A stretch of 56,132 nucleotides of DNA from Epichloe hybrida. Lineage: Eukaryota; Ascomycota; Sordariomycetes; Hypocreales; Clavicipitaceae. Below, one piece after another: positions 35,784 to 47,000 of this stretch (its first letter is position 1; every line of letters starts with the position of its first letter). The notes under the pieces were generated by a model. The model made no database searches and had not been told where the DNA came from. It saw only the letters and a program-made list of their open reading frames with translations. The stretch is from contig JAFEKR010000105.1 in the NCBI GenBank assembly GCA_019022495.1, forward strand, positions 1 to 56,132, read 5' to 3'. A program made the position numbers and the translations under genes.

Positions 35784-36510
35784 AAGATCCTAGTTATTAT
35801 ATATATAGATTTATACTCCTTATATAAGTGCCTTATTAAGCTTAGTATAATGAAGGAGAAACGCCTAATAATTAATATTATAGCCCTTTAATAGTTATAT
35901 AAACACTAAGAACTCTGCAAGATCTAATAGATTAACGGAGAGGATAACCTAGCTAATGCCTTTATAAAGGCATTACCTAATAAGGCCCTTAAGAGCTTTA
36001 TCTTAACTAACTAGATAACTATCTAGATAAAGGGATAGGTTACCTACGCGTAACATATATATAGTAAGAGAAAAGGGTAATCCTCTAGGAGGGTAGCTAT
36101 AGGGATAAGATAGTAATATATAGGGGATTTACACCCCTATAGTTAATATCCCTAGTAGCTATAACCACGCTAGCCTACTAGGCCCTCCTAGTAAACCATA
36201 GAAATTAATAGTAGTGCGTAGGAGGATAAAGGTATTACTAAGGAGGAGGAAGATATTATATATACGCTATAGTGTGGTATATATATTATTTTAAGGAAAG
36301 AAGGGATTTAGAAGGACCTACTTATCCTTATATAAGCTTATAGGCTAAGCAAGATTATTATTTCCCTTTTATTAGTAACTATATGCCTAGGTAAGCTATA
36401 AGTTTTTTTCTTTATATTCCCTATTAATTATATTCTTAATCTATCTTTCTTTTTTATTTCTGCGATTAATATCGCGCGTTAATAATTATATTAAAAGAGA
36501 GAAGTTCTAG

Positions 36511-36820
36511 TGTTAGAATAAAGGTAATATTAATCGCGTGTCATAGCCGCAATTACCTAGCAGAAGCTTAGGCTACGCGCGGACCCTACACGTAACCTAT
36601 AACCTAGCACGTTAATTAGCTAGGAAATGTAGGGACACAAACGCGTAACCCCTTTTCCCTTTATATATTATAACTTCTAGCTTTTTACCTCTCTTTTCCT
36701 ATAATAAAAATCAATTATAACAACAGACAACGCAGCCTAGAATAGATAATCGATGACAATACTATTCTTCGGGCTCACGACTGTATTACACATTGAATTC
36801 AATACCCTATGAATCTAACA
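36511..36820 (+). repeat. Copia2 3' LTR (310 bp)
   Basis: Begins tgttagaataaagg and ends tatgaatctaaca. The inner (left) half carries more C-to-T changes than the outer half. Confidence 0.95.
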
Positions 36821-36825
36821 CTATC

Positions 36826-39800
36826 CTTATCTAAAATATCTAAATCCTCTTAAACACTAAAATATTAGTTTCTTACCTTCTACCTATAAGTTTTCTTATA
36901 GTATATTACTACTAACTTACTAGTAGTTAATAATATCTTTAATATAAGTAATTACTCTACTACTACTACCTCCCCCTAGTGTAAAAACTCCTATAATATC
37001 CCCTATAAAGTCTCCTAGTAAGAAATATTTAGCTTCTAAAATTTCTATATAAGTATAATATCTATATTCCCCTAGTGCTTACCTTACTAACTTATAGCTA
37101 GTAGTACTAGTAAAATAAAAATTCCTTATATATACTATATATAGTAAGTAATAATATAAGTAATTACTCCTAAAGATAGTAATAGTATAGAGCTATAATA
37201 TCTTATAGAGGGCAAATCTATCCTAATAAAGTATACTAATTCCCTAAGTATAACTTCACTACTATCTTACTATAGGTTATTACTAACTTACATAGGTAAC
37301 TTAATAAAATACGTATATTATTTATAAAATAATAAAGACTATTCTAGGGTATATCCTCCCTTTTCTTACTACTAATACACATACTAATATACTACTAGTA
37401 TCTTACTTAGTTTACCTAGTTATACTATATACTCTTTAAGCATATTAATACTTATAGTAATCCTAATAATAATCTATACTTTCTTAATAATATACATATC
37501 CCTTATTTCTATAACTTAGTTACTACTAATATACTACTAGTATCTAATACATATAAAACACAAACTTTATAATACGCTCTTAACTACTAAAAATACTAAT
37601 AAGCGTAGTTAGGTAAGGTAAGCGTAGCTTATAGCAGAAGTTATATGTAAGGCTAATACTAATAAATAAGTTACTATATTACTACTTAGTAATACTATTA
37701 ATCTAGAAGTCTAGATAAATATTTCTAATAGCTTACGTTTTATTATATAAAACCTTCTATTTATATATACTCCTTACGCTCTAGCTTATAGCTTTACTAA
37801 CTTACTAGTAGCTTACTACTAATATATTTACACTTCCTACTTATATTAGGCCACTAGACCTTCCTAGTAAGCTTTGTATATATATATATATAGAGAGGGA
37901 TTCTTTTAATAATAAGGATAAATCCTCCGCTCTTATTAGTATAGGTAAGACTACTAAGGGTTAGGCGCCTAACGTGTTAATAAAGTAATTAGTGCGAAGT
38001 AGCTATAAGTTAGGTTATCTAAGAAATTATCTGGATTTTTTCTTTATATATTACTACTACTATCTAAACTCTATTAAATACACCTCTATGTCTATAAACT
38101 AGCTGCTTAGTTACTACTTATAATCCTTAATAATATCTATTATAATAAAATCTCTTTTCTTTACCTAAGAATTTTCTAAAGTATTATAGCCCTTTTACTT
38201 AACTAGGTATTTCTAATATCTCCTATTATAATAATATAATATAATTCTCTTAACTTTAAACTCCTACTTGTTATCTATAATATTCTCTTGCAGCAAGGAT
38301 GTATCTTCTACACTAGATAGGTCCCTTATAAATAGTTTAAGGTTAGTAATATTAAAAACATTATATAGACGCGTTCCGCGTGGTAGCCTTAATTAATATA
38401 TAAGTCTGTAGGTACTAATTACCTTTTTAATTTTATAAGGGCCTAGGTACTTTACACTTAGCTTCCTACTAGGTTATTATAAGTTAATATTCTTTATAAA
38501 TAATAAAACATAGTTGCCTATATTAAACTTTATTAGGGTCTACTTCTTATTATAGTGCTTTATATACTAGACCTATAAGTTGCTTAGAAGCTACTTAATT
38601 ATTATATGTCTGTCCCTTAGCGTAATAGCATAAGTTTTTACCTAGTTATTTACTATAGGAATATCTATAACCACTTACTATAGTCCCCTAGGGTTATAGC
38701 CTTATAGCGCCTTAGCTAGGGTATAGCTATAAGTTAAATAAACACTTATATTATATATAAACTATACTATTAAAAGATTATTAGCTTAATTAGTTTAGTT
38801 AAAGCAAGCAAAGGCTCTTAAATAATACTCTAAAACTTAGTTTAGACATTCTATCTAACTATCTATCTGCAGGTAAAACGCAGTGCTTAGTTGCTACTTA
38901 GTTATAATAAGGTAGTAGAAGGTTATTTAAAACCCACTAGTAAAAGTTAAACCCTAGTCTATAATAATACTCTCTAGAGCGCTATAATCCCTAAAAATAT
39001 ACTCTAAGAATATAGTAGCTAACCTATTACTAGTTATACGCGTTAAAATAGGAATATAAATACTATACTTTATAAAATAGTTTATAATAACTAAGATTAT
39101 ATTATAAGTCTAGTTTATGTTTTTTATAGGTAGTAGCCCTATAATAAAGTCTATTAATAATTCTTAAAAAGGCTAATTAGGCACTAGCAGTGCTACTAGC
39201 TTACTATAGGGTTTATAATACCTTAGCTTTAAAGTTTAATAGCTTATATAAGTTCGTATATATAACTTAATATCTTTCTTTATTAATAGCTAGTAGTACT
39301 AGTTTATAATTTAGTAAAGGGTCTTACTAACTCCCTAGTAGCCTACTACTAGGTTATTATAAGTAAGCATTAGAACTTCCTTCCTTATACTTACTAGAAT
39401 AAAAACTTTATTCTTAAACATTAATAGCTTAGAGAGCCTAATAAACTATATCTATAACACTTCTAGGTTACCACTCTTAAGTAGCTTCCTCTAACCTATA
39501 GTAAAGTTATTACCTTACTATACTTAAAATAATATAACTTAAATTAAAGTCTCTAATTCTACGTACTTAGGATAAGCATTACGTATAAACTTAGAAAAGG
39601 TTTACTAGACTACCTATATTCTTGCTATAATACTACTATAAGTAGCTAGCTTATAGTATACTTTTAGACTTATAAATAAATTATAGCTAAGTAGCATTTT
39701 AAGGGGGTGCCTATATTACTTACTAACTACTAACCTAGCTAGACTCCTAACCTATAGGCTTACTAGACTTACAGAAATATTAAATAACATAGATAAGGCA

Positions 39801-42800
39801 TAACCTTACTACTTATAATTAGCAAACCTAGTTAGCGTACTACTTATAGGCTTTATAGGACTATTAGGTTCCTTAATAATATAATTAAGTTATATCTTCT
39901 TAAAACCCTAGAGGCTAGAATAGCCCTTATAGTAATCTTATAACAAACCATTAACTACACTAAGTAATATAACCTTAGGGCCTATAACTACACTATTACA
40001 CACATAGCGCCCTTACTACTTAGCATTTATAAACTTAGCTAAGAAGTTAGGTAGCTATAAGGATATAGCCTCTGCCTTATACTCCTTACTAATATAATTT
40101 ACTTTTCTTAATAAGGTATTAGTAGGGTTTAGCTTACCTATATAATATTTAATCCTAAAATTAAATAGATAAAGCTTATCTAATACTATTACCTACCTAC
40201 TAGATAGCTTTAGCTTTATAGCTAGGTACTTATAATTAAGGTAGTCTATTATAACCATAATCTAGTAAGTTAAATACATAAGGTAGTGTCTCTAGGCCTA
40301 AAACGCCTCTTAGATTACTAATAACTTAGCATCTAGGGTTAAGTAGTAAAGCTTAATATTAGTTAACTTTCTTAAAAAATACACCACTAGGTGCTAGCTA
40401 CCTAGCACTAATATTATAAGTATAGCTCTAATTACATAACTAGATACATCTGTCTCTACTCTTAGTAGATAAAGTAAGTTAAAGTACACTAAGATTAGTA
40501 CCTCCTAAAACTTCTTTTAAAGTTCTCTAAACACTATAAGTTTACTAGGCTTTAGCTTAAACTCCACTAGTTAAACACCCTTTAGATAGTTTATTAGTAA
40601 GACTACTACCTTACTATACTATTTTATAAAGTATTAGTAAAACCCTATAAACCTAAGGAATAATTAAATATTAAACACGCTATAGGGTATTAGCTAGGTT
40701 ATAATAGCTTTAACCCTTAATAGTTTTATCTTAATGCCTTTTTTAGATATAATAAACCCTAGGAATTTTACCTATAATACTAAAAATTAGCACTTCTTAA
40801 GGTTAACGTAAAGATTCGCGTCCTAAAGTCGCTCTAGCACCCTTTTAACATACTCTATATGTCTTATAGGGTTACTACTATATATTAGGATATTATTAAG
40901 GTAAACAATACAAAATTCATCTATAAGTCCCTTAAGCATATTATTAATATATTCCTAAAAAGTAGCTAGTGCGTTTACTAATCTAAATAGCATAATAAGG
41001 TACTTAAAATATCCATAGTGGTATTAGAACGCTATCTTCCACTTATTACCCTTATAAATACATAGCTAGTAGTATACCTCTTAAAGATCTAAAGACATAA
41101 AGACTTTCGCGCCTACTAGTTAATTAAGAATTTCAGAGATTAATAGTAAGGGGGCCTTATTTTTAATAGTAATCCTGTTAAGACCCCTATAATTCATATA
41201 AAGCCTTAATTTCCCTAATTTTTTTAGGACAAATAAAATCAGGGCTCTAGCTAGGCTTATTAATCTTCTAATCTATCCTTTTTCCTACGCACTTATAAGG
41301 TACTCCCTAAGCACCTCTAGCTCTTTTTCCGCTAGGTTATATATAAGTCCTTATAGTAGCTATTTCCCTTCTTCTAATTTAATTATATAAGTATAGCCCC
41401 TAAGTTCTAGAAGCTTACTAGCTAGATCTTTTAAGAACATATCTACAAATTCCATGTACTCCTCTAGGATTTACTATTAGAGTATATTACTATCTATTTC
41501 TTATATAAATACTACTAGCTCCTTATAAAATATTACCTAGAGCGCTATTACACTTCTAAGTTTCTTCTTCTTTAAGGGCTAGATATTACTTTCTGCTATT
41601 ACTATAACTATATTATAAGTTAGGTTATTACTTAGTGTGTTATTTATTAATAAAACTTTATTAGTATTCCCCTCTTTTGCTTTAGGTTTAACTATTCTAA
41701 CTTTTAGTAATACTAGTAATAGTATAATAGAAAACTACTTTACTACCTTATATAGTTATTGCTTACTTAAAGTAAATATAATATATTCTTTAGTTATTAG
41801 GAACCTCTAAAAACCTTACTTTTAATCTATTACTATAGGTTTATACTCTAGGGTCTAGTTTATTCCTAGAAGCATTCCTTCTCTAGTATTAGTAATATAG
41901 TAGCTAACTTAGCAAACCTTTATATAGCCTATACTATCCTTTACCTTAACTAGTTTATGTAAAATTCCTTAGTATAAGATCTTATTCCTACTTACGCTTT
42001 CTAGTGTTACCTTTACTTTTACTATATTCTTCTAGTCCTATTTTAATAGTAGCTTAGGGTAGATTATTAAATATTCCGCTCCTATATTAAATAGCGCTAG
42101 CACTACTAACTAGTAGTTATTTTACTATAGGGATACCTATATTCTTATTCTCTTATTTATAGGTTTCTCTGTAGTAAGACTATTATCCTAGGCCTATGCT
42201 AAATTAATTAGAATTTTATTTAAGTCTAAAGATTTATTACTACTATCTTTATACTTCTTAGTAGTATACTTATTACTCTTATAAATTAAGTAGTTTACTG
42301 CTTTATATCTATTTAAACTATATCTAAGGCTACTATATTTATAGCACTTAAATAGCTTCTAGCCTATGCCCTATTATTAGGAACCTTACTATAAATTATT
42401 TACAAGGGAGCTAGAGTATTATCTTTTATTATTCCTACCTTCTTTATTATAGCTTCTATTATAATTCTTTATTATAGATATTATTATAACTTTAGCTTTT
42501 TTAACTTAGCCCTATAGGTAGCTCTAAGACATAGGGAACTCTTAGCTAACTATATACTACCTTATAGCGTTATTTAAGCTATTTAGGAATATTACTATTC
42601 TTAGATATAAGGGGATTTAGTTAGGTAATTTAGCTTTTACCTTTATCTAGAGTCTTAGGAAAGATTAGAAAGATTAATTATACTTCTACCTAAGGTTTAG
42701 TAGTATCCTAGTAGCTTCTAAGCACCTTATATCTTTATCTATTATACTAGTATTTAGCTAAGACACAAATCTATCCTAGATGTAGGCTATATAGTTAACT

Positions 42801-43461
42801 ATCTTATTTACTATTATGTAACGCATTTATTATTACTTTATATTATTAGCTAGGTAGCTACTAGCATATACTACCTTTATTCTATTATCCTAGAAGGTTC
42901 TTAGGTCTAGCTAGAATAGTATATTTAAATCCTATAGATATACCTATAAATTCTCATAAGTGTCTCCCTTATATATAAGCACCTTATACTATATCTTAAT
43001 AAAGCTTTATAAGTATACACTTATTATAAACTTACTATTAGGTAGGAAACCTAAGAATATAGGATTTATTAGTATATTTATCTAAGGGGTAATTATAGGT
43101 CTTCTACCTAATCTAGCTAATTATAGGTTTACTTCTATTTCTTTAAGCTACACTTCTATTTCTAAGATCTCTTATCTTAAGTAAGTATTATATAGCTAGG
43201 CTTATATAACCTTATATTACCTTTATAGCTAGTCTAGATTATTATTATTTCTAGATCTAGGGTTACTATATTAGTTAAGTAGTATTTACTATACCTTATT
43301 ATATTCTATAGTTAAAGTATTTAGGTTACTACTTAGGTACTATAGGTTTAGGGCTTCCTTACTAGGTAGTATAGGTATATTCTAAGTAAATATCCTATAG
43401 CTTCTTTATATTTAAATCTAGCTAATAGTCTATTTTCCTAAAAGGGTTTAAGAGTTTAACT
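36826..43461 (-). pseudogene. Gypsy2 gag-pol remnant (RIP-killed) with its 3' tail
   Basis: Read on the minus strand through stops. A CxxC knuckle-like gag end lies near 42.3 kb. Reverse transcriptase motifs [20 protein letters not shown] and ITIKN are near 41.16-41.26 kb, and an integrase C-terminal module with a GPY motif (KYLGPYKIKKVISTY) is near 38.4-38.5 kb. A chromodomain at about 38.13-38.28 kb reads EFKVKRIIL, then KYLVK.KGYNTLENS. The order RT, RNase H, integrase, chromodomain identifies a chromovirus. From 36826 to about 38100 is a long non-coding tail. Many Trp/Gln/Arg codons are now stops. Confidence 0.88.
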
Positions 43462-43728
43462 TATTATAACTATAATAGGAGAGATATAAATAAAGTAAAG
43501 GCTAAGACTCTTAATTATAGCTAGAGAGCTACTACTTAGGGGTAAGTATATAAAGGTCTTAAACTCTAACCTCCTATAACTCTTATAGGTAGTCCTTATC
43601 TAAATACCCTACTATATACACATAGCTACCTAGCAGCTACTTAGTTATCTGTGCAATCCAGGGCTTATCCGAGGGCTCTATCATGTGACCGTCCTGTCCG
43701 TGACTCCCTAGCCTCCGTGCCCCTAACA
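43462..43728 (-). repeat. Gypsy2 5' LTR (267 bp)
   Basis: On + it reads tattataactataatagg...ccgtgcccctaaca. The outer, right end is almost unmutated (gaccgtcctgtccgtgac) while the inner, left end is heavily RIPped. Confidence 0.9.
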
Positions 43729-43930
43729 AGTAGCTAGTTATATCTAGTTAATTTAAGGCTTTATTAGAGAAAGACTTTAGTTTGTTACGTAAGTTATAGT
43801 ATAATAATTTCTAGGACTAATTTAGTAAATAAAGATTAATATTATTATAAACTTTAAAGGATTATTATACATGCTTAGAAAGATCTCTATAATAATCCGT
43901 ATAAGCCTCCTAATAGTAATAATAACTAGG
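43729..43930. repeat. RIPped flank of Gypsy2
   Basis: 200 bp of AT-rich DNA between two LTRs, the continuation of the host repeat at 28344-28770. Nothing else seen. Confidence 0.5.
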
Positions 43931-44197
43931 TGTTACGACTGTGGTAAGAGAGATATAAACAGAGTAAAGGCTAAGGTTCTTAGTTATAGCTAGGGAGCTA
44001 CTACTTAAGGGTAAGTATATAAAGGTCTTAAACTCTAACCTCCTATATCTCTTATAGGTAATTCTTATCTAAATACCTTACTATATACACATAGCTATCT
44101 AGTAGTTACTTAGTTATTTATATAACTTAAGGCTTATTTAAGGGCTTTATTATGTAACTGTCCTGTCTATGGCTCCCTAGCCTCCGTGCTCCTGATA
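43931..44197 (-). mobile_element. solo LTR of the Gypsy2 family without visible TSD
   Basis: On + it reads tgttacgactgtgg...gtgctcctgata, 267 bp, the same family and orientation as the Gypsy2 LTRs. The flanks (ctagg, atttt) do not match, so the copy may derive from recombination between insertions or one flank was lost. Confidence 0.85.
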
Positions 44198-44254
44198 ATT
44201 TTATATCTAACTAATTAGAAGAGATATCTCTATAGGATAACCTTATTTTAATAA

Positions 44255-44335
44255 AGGGAAAGTAGGAAGCTTTGCTTTACTCTCTTGCCTTTGCCTTACT
44301 ATGATGTAAATCTTAGGCAAAGCTCCGCTTTCCCT
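44255..44335. mobile_element. 81-bp foldback element at the block edge
   Basis: agggaaagtaggaagctttg on the left pairs with the end caaagctccgctttccct on the right over about 20 bp with small gaps. The loop is about 38 nt. Flanks aataa and gataa may be a 5-bp duplication differing by one G/A. Non-coding. Confidence 0.45.
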
Positions 44336-44991
44336 GATAAGGCAACCAATCGGTGGTGCTGCAACCTTGTAACTTGGCCGTTTGTTTCTGCAGGACCGTG
44401 AATTGGGACATTAATCCTTTCTCACCAGTTTCATTCCCATGATGTATCAGTTGCAGCTGATTTGGAGGGAGCAATCACTGCATCACTTCATGCAGTGCAA
44501 ACTGGAGCATCCAGACTGCACAGGCCCAGTTTGCACATTCACCGGTTTGCACGGTAAGCGTGCTGCAGATCAGGCAACCAATCAATGTAGAGGTTCTGCA
44601 GATTTACATGTAGAGTCTGCCATCTTGGACTGTAGTGGGGACTCGGCCCCTGAAACCAATGAGGTCGAACTTCAGCAGAGCATCCCACATGTTGCTGCCT
44701 AGCCAACAAAAAAACCATGGTCTTACAATATGACAAACAAGATCATATCGCTGACAACTTCGGTCCTAATTATCGGAATCGTAAATTCCTCTCCTTTCGA
44801 CCCAACGAAAATACCTCCAAGTCAGCTAGTATTTACCAGGCCTTGATACAAACTCGCGTTTTCCCAGAGCCCATAGAGAGGCGGTCGCCAGCCGCAGAAA
44901 TCTCGAGCTGAGTAGCGCGAAGAACATCACCCCTCACCATTGAAACTGCGTCCCCTCTCCAAACCTGCAATCCTTTCAACCGGCCTTCAAC
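44336..44991. other. junction region upstream of the APH-like gene
   Basis: Normal-GC DNA starting directly after the foldback. The motif aggcaaccaatc occurs twice (44340-44351 and 44573-44584) with CCAAT-box-like cores. ORFs at 44439-44702 and 44717-44911 are short and have no recognisable domain; the second could be an upstream ORF in the leader of the next gene. Confidence 0.45.
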
Positions 44992-45870
44992 ATGAACCCA
45001 TACGAAGCTAACCCGACAAGAATACCAACGAATGACCGATATGCCGACCTTCCACTTTATGGTCGATACTTTCCTGCTTCAGACGACTTCCGGCCTGACC
45101 CTAGGCACACCAACTCGGTCTCGGAAGATTCGCTGAAGTACTGGGCCTCTGTACTTGACCTCTGTAATCCTTCTAATAGGATATATGAGGGCTTAGAGGG
45201 GGCTCGGGATGTATTTGCCCTCGGTAGCATCATCGTCAAGTCAAGCCATCTCCACGATCGGCTTCAAGGGAGACGCGCGAGTCGAGACTTCTCCTACGCA
45301 GATGCAAACGAAGTGAAGGCAATTGCCCTGGCACGGACTGTGTTAAAAGATGTCAAAGTTCCGATCATCTACTTTGCGTGGAAGATTAATAGCAGGGATG
45401 TCTTAGTGCAGGAGAGAATTCCTGGTGTCGGCCTTAACATTGCTTGGCAATATATTTCCGCGGCACAGAAACAACTATTTAAAGAAGAAGCACGCAGTAT
45501 CTTACGAAATTTAAACAAGGTCAAACCCCCTTCCTCAAGCACAACCCGATGCTATATTGTTAAAGACGCGGATCCTCAAGCACACCGAGGCATCCAGGGG
45601 CTGGAGTATGATATCATCTTTGGAGAAGATAATCGCGATCCGGATCTATCCTTTATGCATAACGATTTTACTCTATCGAATTGTATTGTGAATAATGATA
45701 AGATTATAGGGCTTGTTGACTGGGAGATGGCAGGTTACTTTGGGTGGAAAACAGCTGCTCAGGTGCATGTCAAGATCCGAACTCCTCGACGAGAGAGTTT
45801 CGCAGCGCTCAATCTGTCCGAAGACGTTCTGAACGACATCCTTTTCTGGAATGATTTATATGAAGTCTAA
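44992..45870 (+). CDS. APH-like phosphotransferase / protein-kinase-like enzyme (292 aa)
   Basis: Intronless. The start is chosen at ATG 44992 (ttcaacATGaac), the first in frame, just before the conserved part begins. Small-lobe features are IIVK (Lys83) and the helix Glu107. The hinge lies near VQERIPGVGL (139-148). The catalytic loop is FMHNDFTLSN (His223, Asp225, Asn230) and the metal-binding motif IIGLVDWEMAGYFG (Asp243). This is the aminoglycoside-phosphotransferase fold (APH, Pfam PF01636), greatly expanded in filamentous fungi; substrates are mostly unknown and antibiotic resistance should not be assumed. The C-terminus is short (49 residues after the DWE motif), so helical parts of the large lobe may be reduced. 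It is the first intact gene after the transposon block. A second, diverged member lies at 53236-54151 on the other strand. Confidence 0.85.
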   Translation: MNPYEANPTRIPTNDRYADLPLYGRYFPASDDFRPDPRHTNSVSEDSLKYWASVLDLCNPSNRIYEGLEGARDVFALGSIIVKSSHLHDRLQGRRASRDFSYADANEVKAIALARTVLKDVKVPIIYFAWKINSRDVLVQERIPGVGLNIAWQYISAAQKQLFKEEARSILRNLNKVKPPSSSTTRCYIVKDADPQAHRGIQGLEYDIIFGEDNRDPDLSFMHNDFTLSNCIVNNDKIIGLVDWEMAGYFGWKTAAQVHVKIRTPRRESFAALNLSEDVLNDILFWNDLYEV

Positions 45871-46036
45871 CGGCGAAGCAAACATTACTCCGTCCACCCA
45901 TCGAATCAAAAATAGAATATTTCAAAGCTAGATTGAATCTATACAATGGCGCTACGCTATACCATAGCATAATGCCGTAACGTCAAAACGGTCCATACGG
46001 TGATGGCGCCAATGGACTCAATCGTGGGATGAACCG

Positions 46037-46408
46037 TCAGCCGAAGACGCCTTGGGTAGTAAAATTAAGGGGGATAAACTTATCTTCTATAATACTTATA
46101 ATAGTATATACTATTATCTTATTATATATTACCTTTATAAACTTATAAGGTGCAACACATCTCACATTTGTCGGCTTACATGGTGGATCATCACGCTGGT
46201 CCGACGCAAGATCCTTTTCTTGCATCGCAGTGGCTGGAGAAGGGAGTGAGTGCCCGCTTATCTTGACTATTCTGCCTTGCACTGCCTTGCCTTCGAGCTT
46301 CATGTTTTCGTCGTCGCTCCGACGCTCCAGGGGAGCAAGGCTGCTGCGCCTTTTGTTGCGAATACTCAAGTCACGGTGCCGCTTTTGTGAACTATTGCGA
46401 TGAGGCAT
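46037..46408 (-). pseudogene. basic N-terminal ORF disrupted by an AT-rich insertion (uncertain)
   Basis: The frame opens with MPHRNSSQKRHRDLSIRNKR and stays normal-composition for about 88 codons. It then runs into AT-rich DNA coding IYNKIIVYTIISIIEDK before a stop. The sharp change in composition at about 46145 suggests that an insertion supplied the C-terminus. I do not recognise the basic N-terminal part. It may be a small gene truncated by the insertion, or a chance ORF. Confidence 0.3.
46074..46146. repeat. AT-rich mini-insertion: 10-bp direct repeats around a 20-bp palindrome
   Basis: ataaacttat at 46074-46083 and 46137-46146 flanks 53 bp whose centre (46098-46117) is a perfect 20-bp palindrome. 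It could be a tiny MITE with a 10-bp target duplication or a RIPped fragment. Confidence 0.5.
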
Positions 46409-47000
46409 AGGTTAAAATTCCCCACGAGACTGAAAAGGCCGAATATCAGTTCACTACGCGATACAAAGGCTTTGTGACATGATTTAGTTTCGAAGAGTAT
46501 GTTCATACTTGAAAGCTATGGTTCCATGATGATTGCTCTCCAAATGCAGCAGCCGTGCTCTCCTTTATATCCTGCGCTGCAATGCGAAATACTCGTACCT
46601 AGTTACAATACCCCTTCATCTGCAAAGCCATCTCAGCGACATGTTCAGCTCCTTATCTGGTCCACATACCTCTCCAAACCAAAACCAAGGTTGAACGAAA
46701 CCATAATGCAAAAGCAAAATTTACTGTCCTTTTTCCTGTAAAACGCCGAGCACCTGAGCTGCTTGAGCAAAAAAAAAAAAAAATAGCCCTCTTTCATCTC
46801 GTCAATATTGCGCGCAAGAACTCTACCAACGGCGCTGTTTGTTGTGCCCTTTGACTCCCCTGAGTCTTTGAGCTCCTTGTTCCCTTTGGACCGTATGCGT
46901 ATGAGAGCAAGCCACTGGCTGCTCAAATGCGTCTTGGACCTCGTCCCATCAGAGAGCGATTTGTTACAGGGCGATACCCCCCCGAGCCAGGTTTGGGCGC

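Larger units (their letters stand above)
30450..36060 (+). pseudogene. Copia2 gag-pol remnant (RIP-killed)
   Basis: Through-stop translation shows gag and a knuckle of the CY.Y.KKGC...KHPKE type near 32194-32245. An integrase core follows near 33100-33560: the aligned text around INTYLGPPDFIIIDA carries the catalytic Asp context, with NFYSNKF after it. A Copia RT with IFNS.IVN.IKGK and the following KSCLVI block spans about 34.28-34.86 kb, and RNase H-like sequence runs to about 36.0 kb. TAG/TAA codons at former Trp/Gln/Arg positions inactivate it. The TRIM-like element splits the RNase H region at 35460. Confidence 0.9.
29688..36820 (+). mobile_element. Copia2: Ty1/Copia element nested in Gypsy2, TSD ctatc
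   Basis: LTRs of exactly 310 bp at 29688-29997 and 36511-36820 are flanked by ctatc at 29683-29687 and 36821-36825. Gag-pol is on +. It contains the 324-bp TRIM-like element at 35460-35783. Confidence 0.95.
28771..43728 (-). mobile_element. Gypsy2: chromodomain Ty3/Gypsy element on the minus strand, TSD agtag
   Basis: Terminal 267-bp LTRs at 28771-29037 (3' in element sense) and 43462-43728 (5') are flanked by agtag at 28766-28770 and 43729-43733. Gag-pol reads on the minus strand. Copia2 interrupts it at 29687/36826. Without Copia2 it is about 7.8 kb. Solo LTRs of the same family are at 8874, 18812 and 43931. Confidence 0.92.
8131..44254. repeat. nested, RIP-mutated retrotransposon block
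   Basis: Base composition changes abruptly near 8150 and returns to normal near 44.25 kb. Within the block CpA/TpG is strongly depleted and TpA abundant, long open frames vanish, and transposon proteins can be read only through many TAG/TAA codons where Trp, Gln or Arg would stand. This is the classic result of RIP on repeated DNA in ascomycetes. Sub-regions that escape the pattern are listed separately: 12342-13096, 18812-19078, 26263-27957 and 35460-35783. Confidence 0.93.
45871..47000. other. intergenic region with a small palindromic insertion
   Basis: Holds the 3' flank of the APH gene, an open frame on the minus strand (see next entry), a 53-bp AT-rich insertion and an A14-type run near 46771-46784. 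The ORF at 46499-46741 has no recognisable features. Confidence 0.5.

Noticed and set aside
43462..44197. A short complete element bounded by the LTRs at 43462 and 43931
   Set aside because: The 43462 LTR pairs with 28771 through the agtag duplication, and the outer flanks of the 43462/43931 pair do not match.
44992..45870. Aminoglycoside resistance gene
   Set aside because: It shares only the APH fold and motifs. The family is large in fungi with mostly unknown substrates, so a resistance function is not supported.
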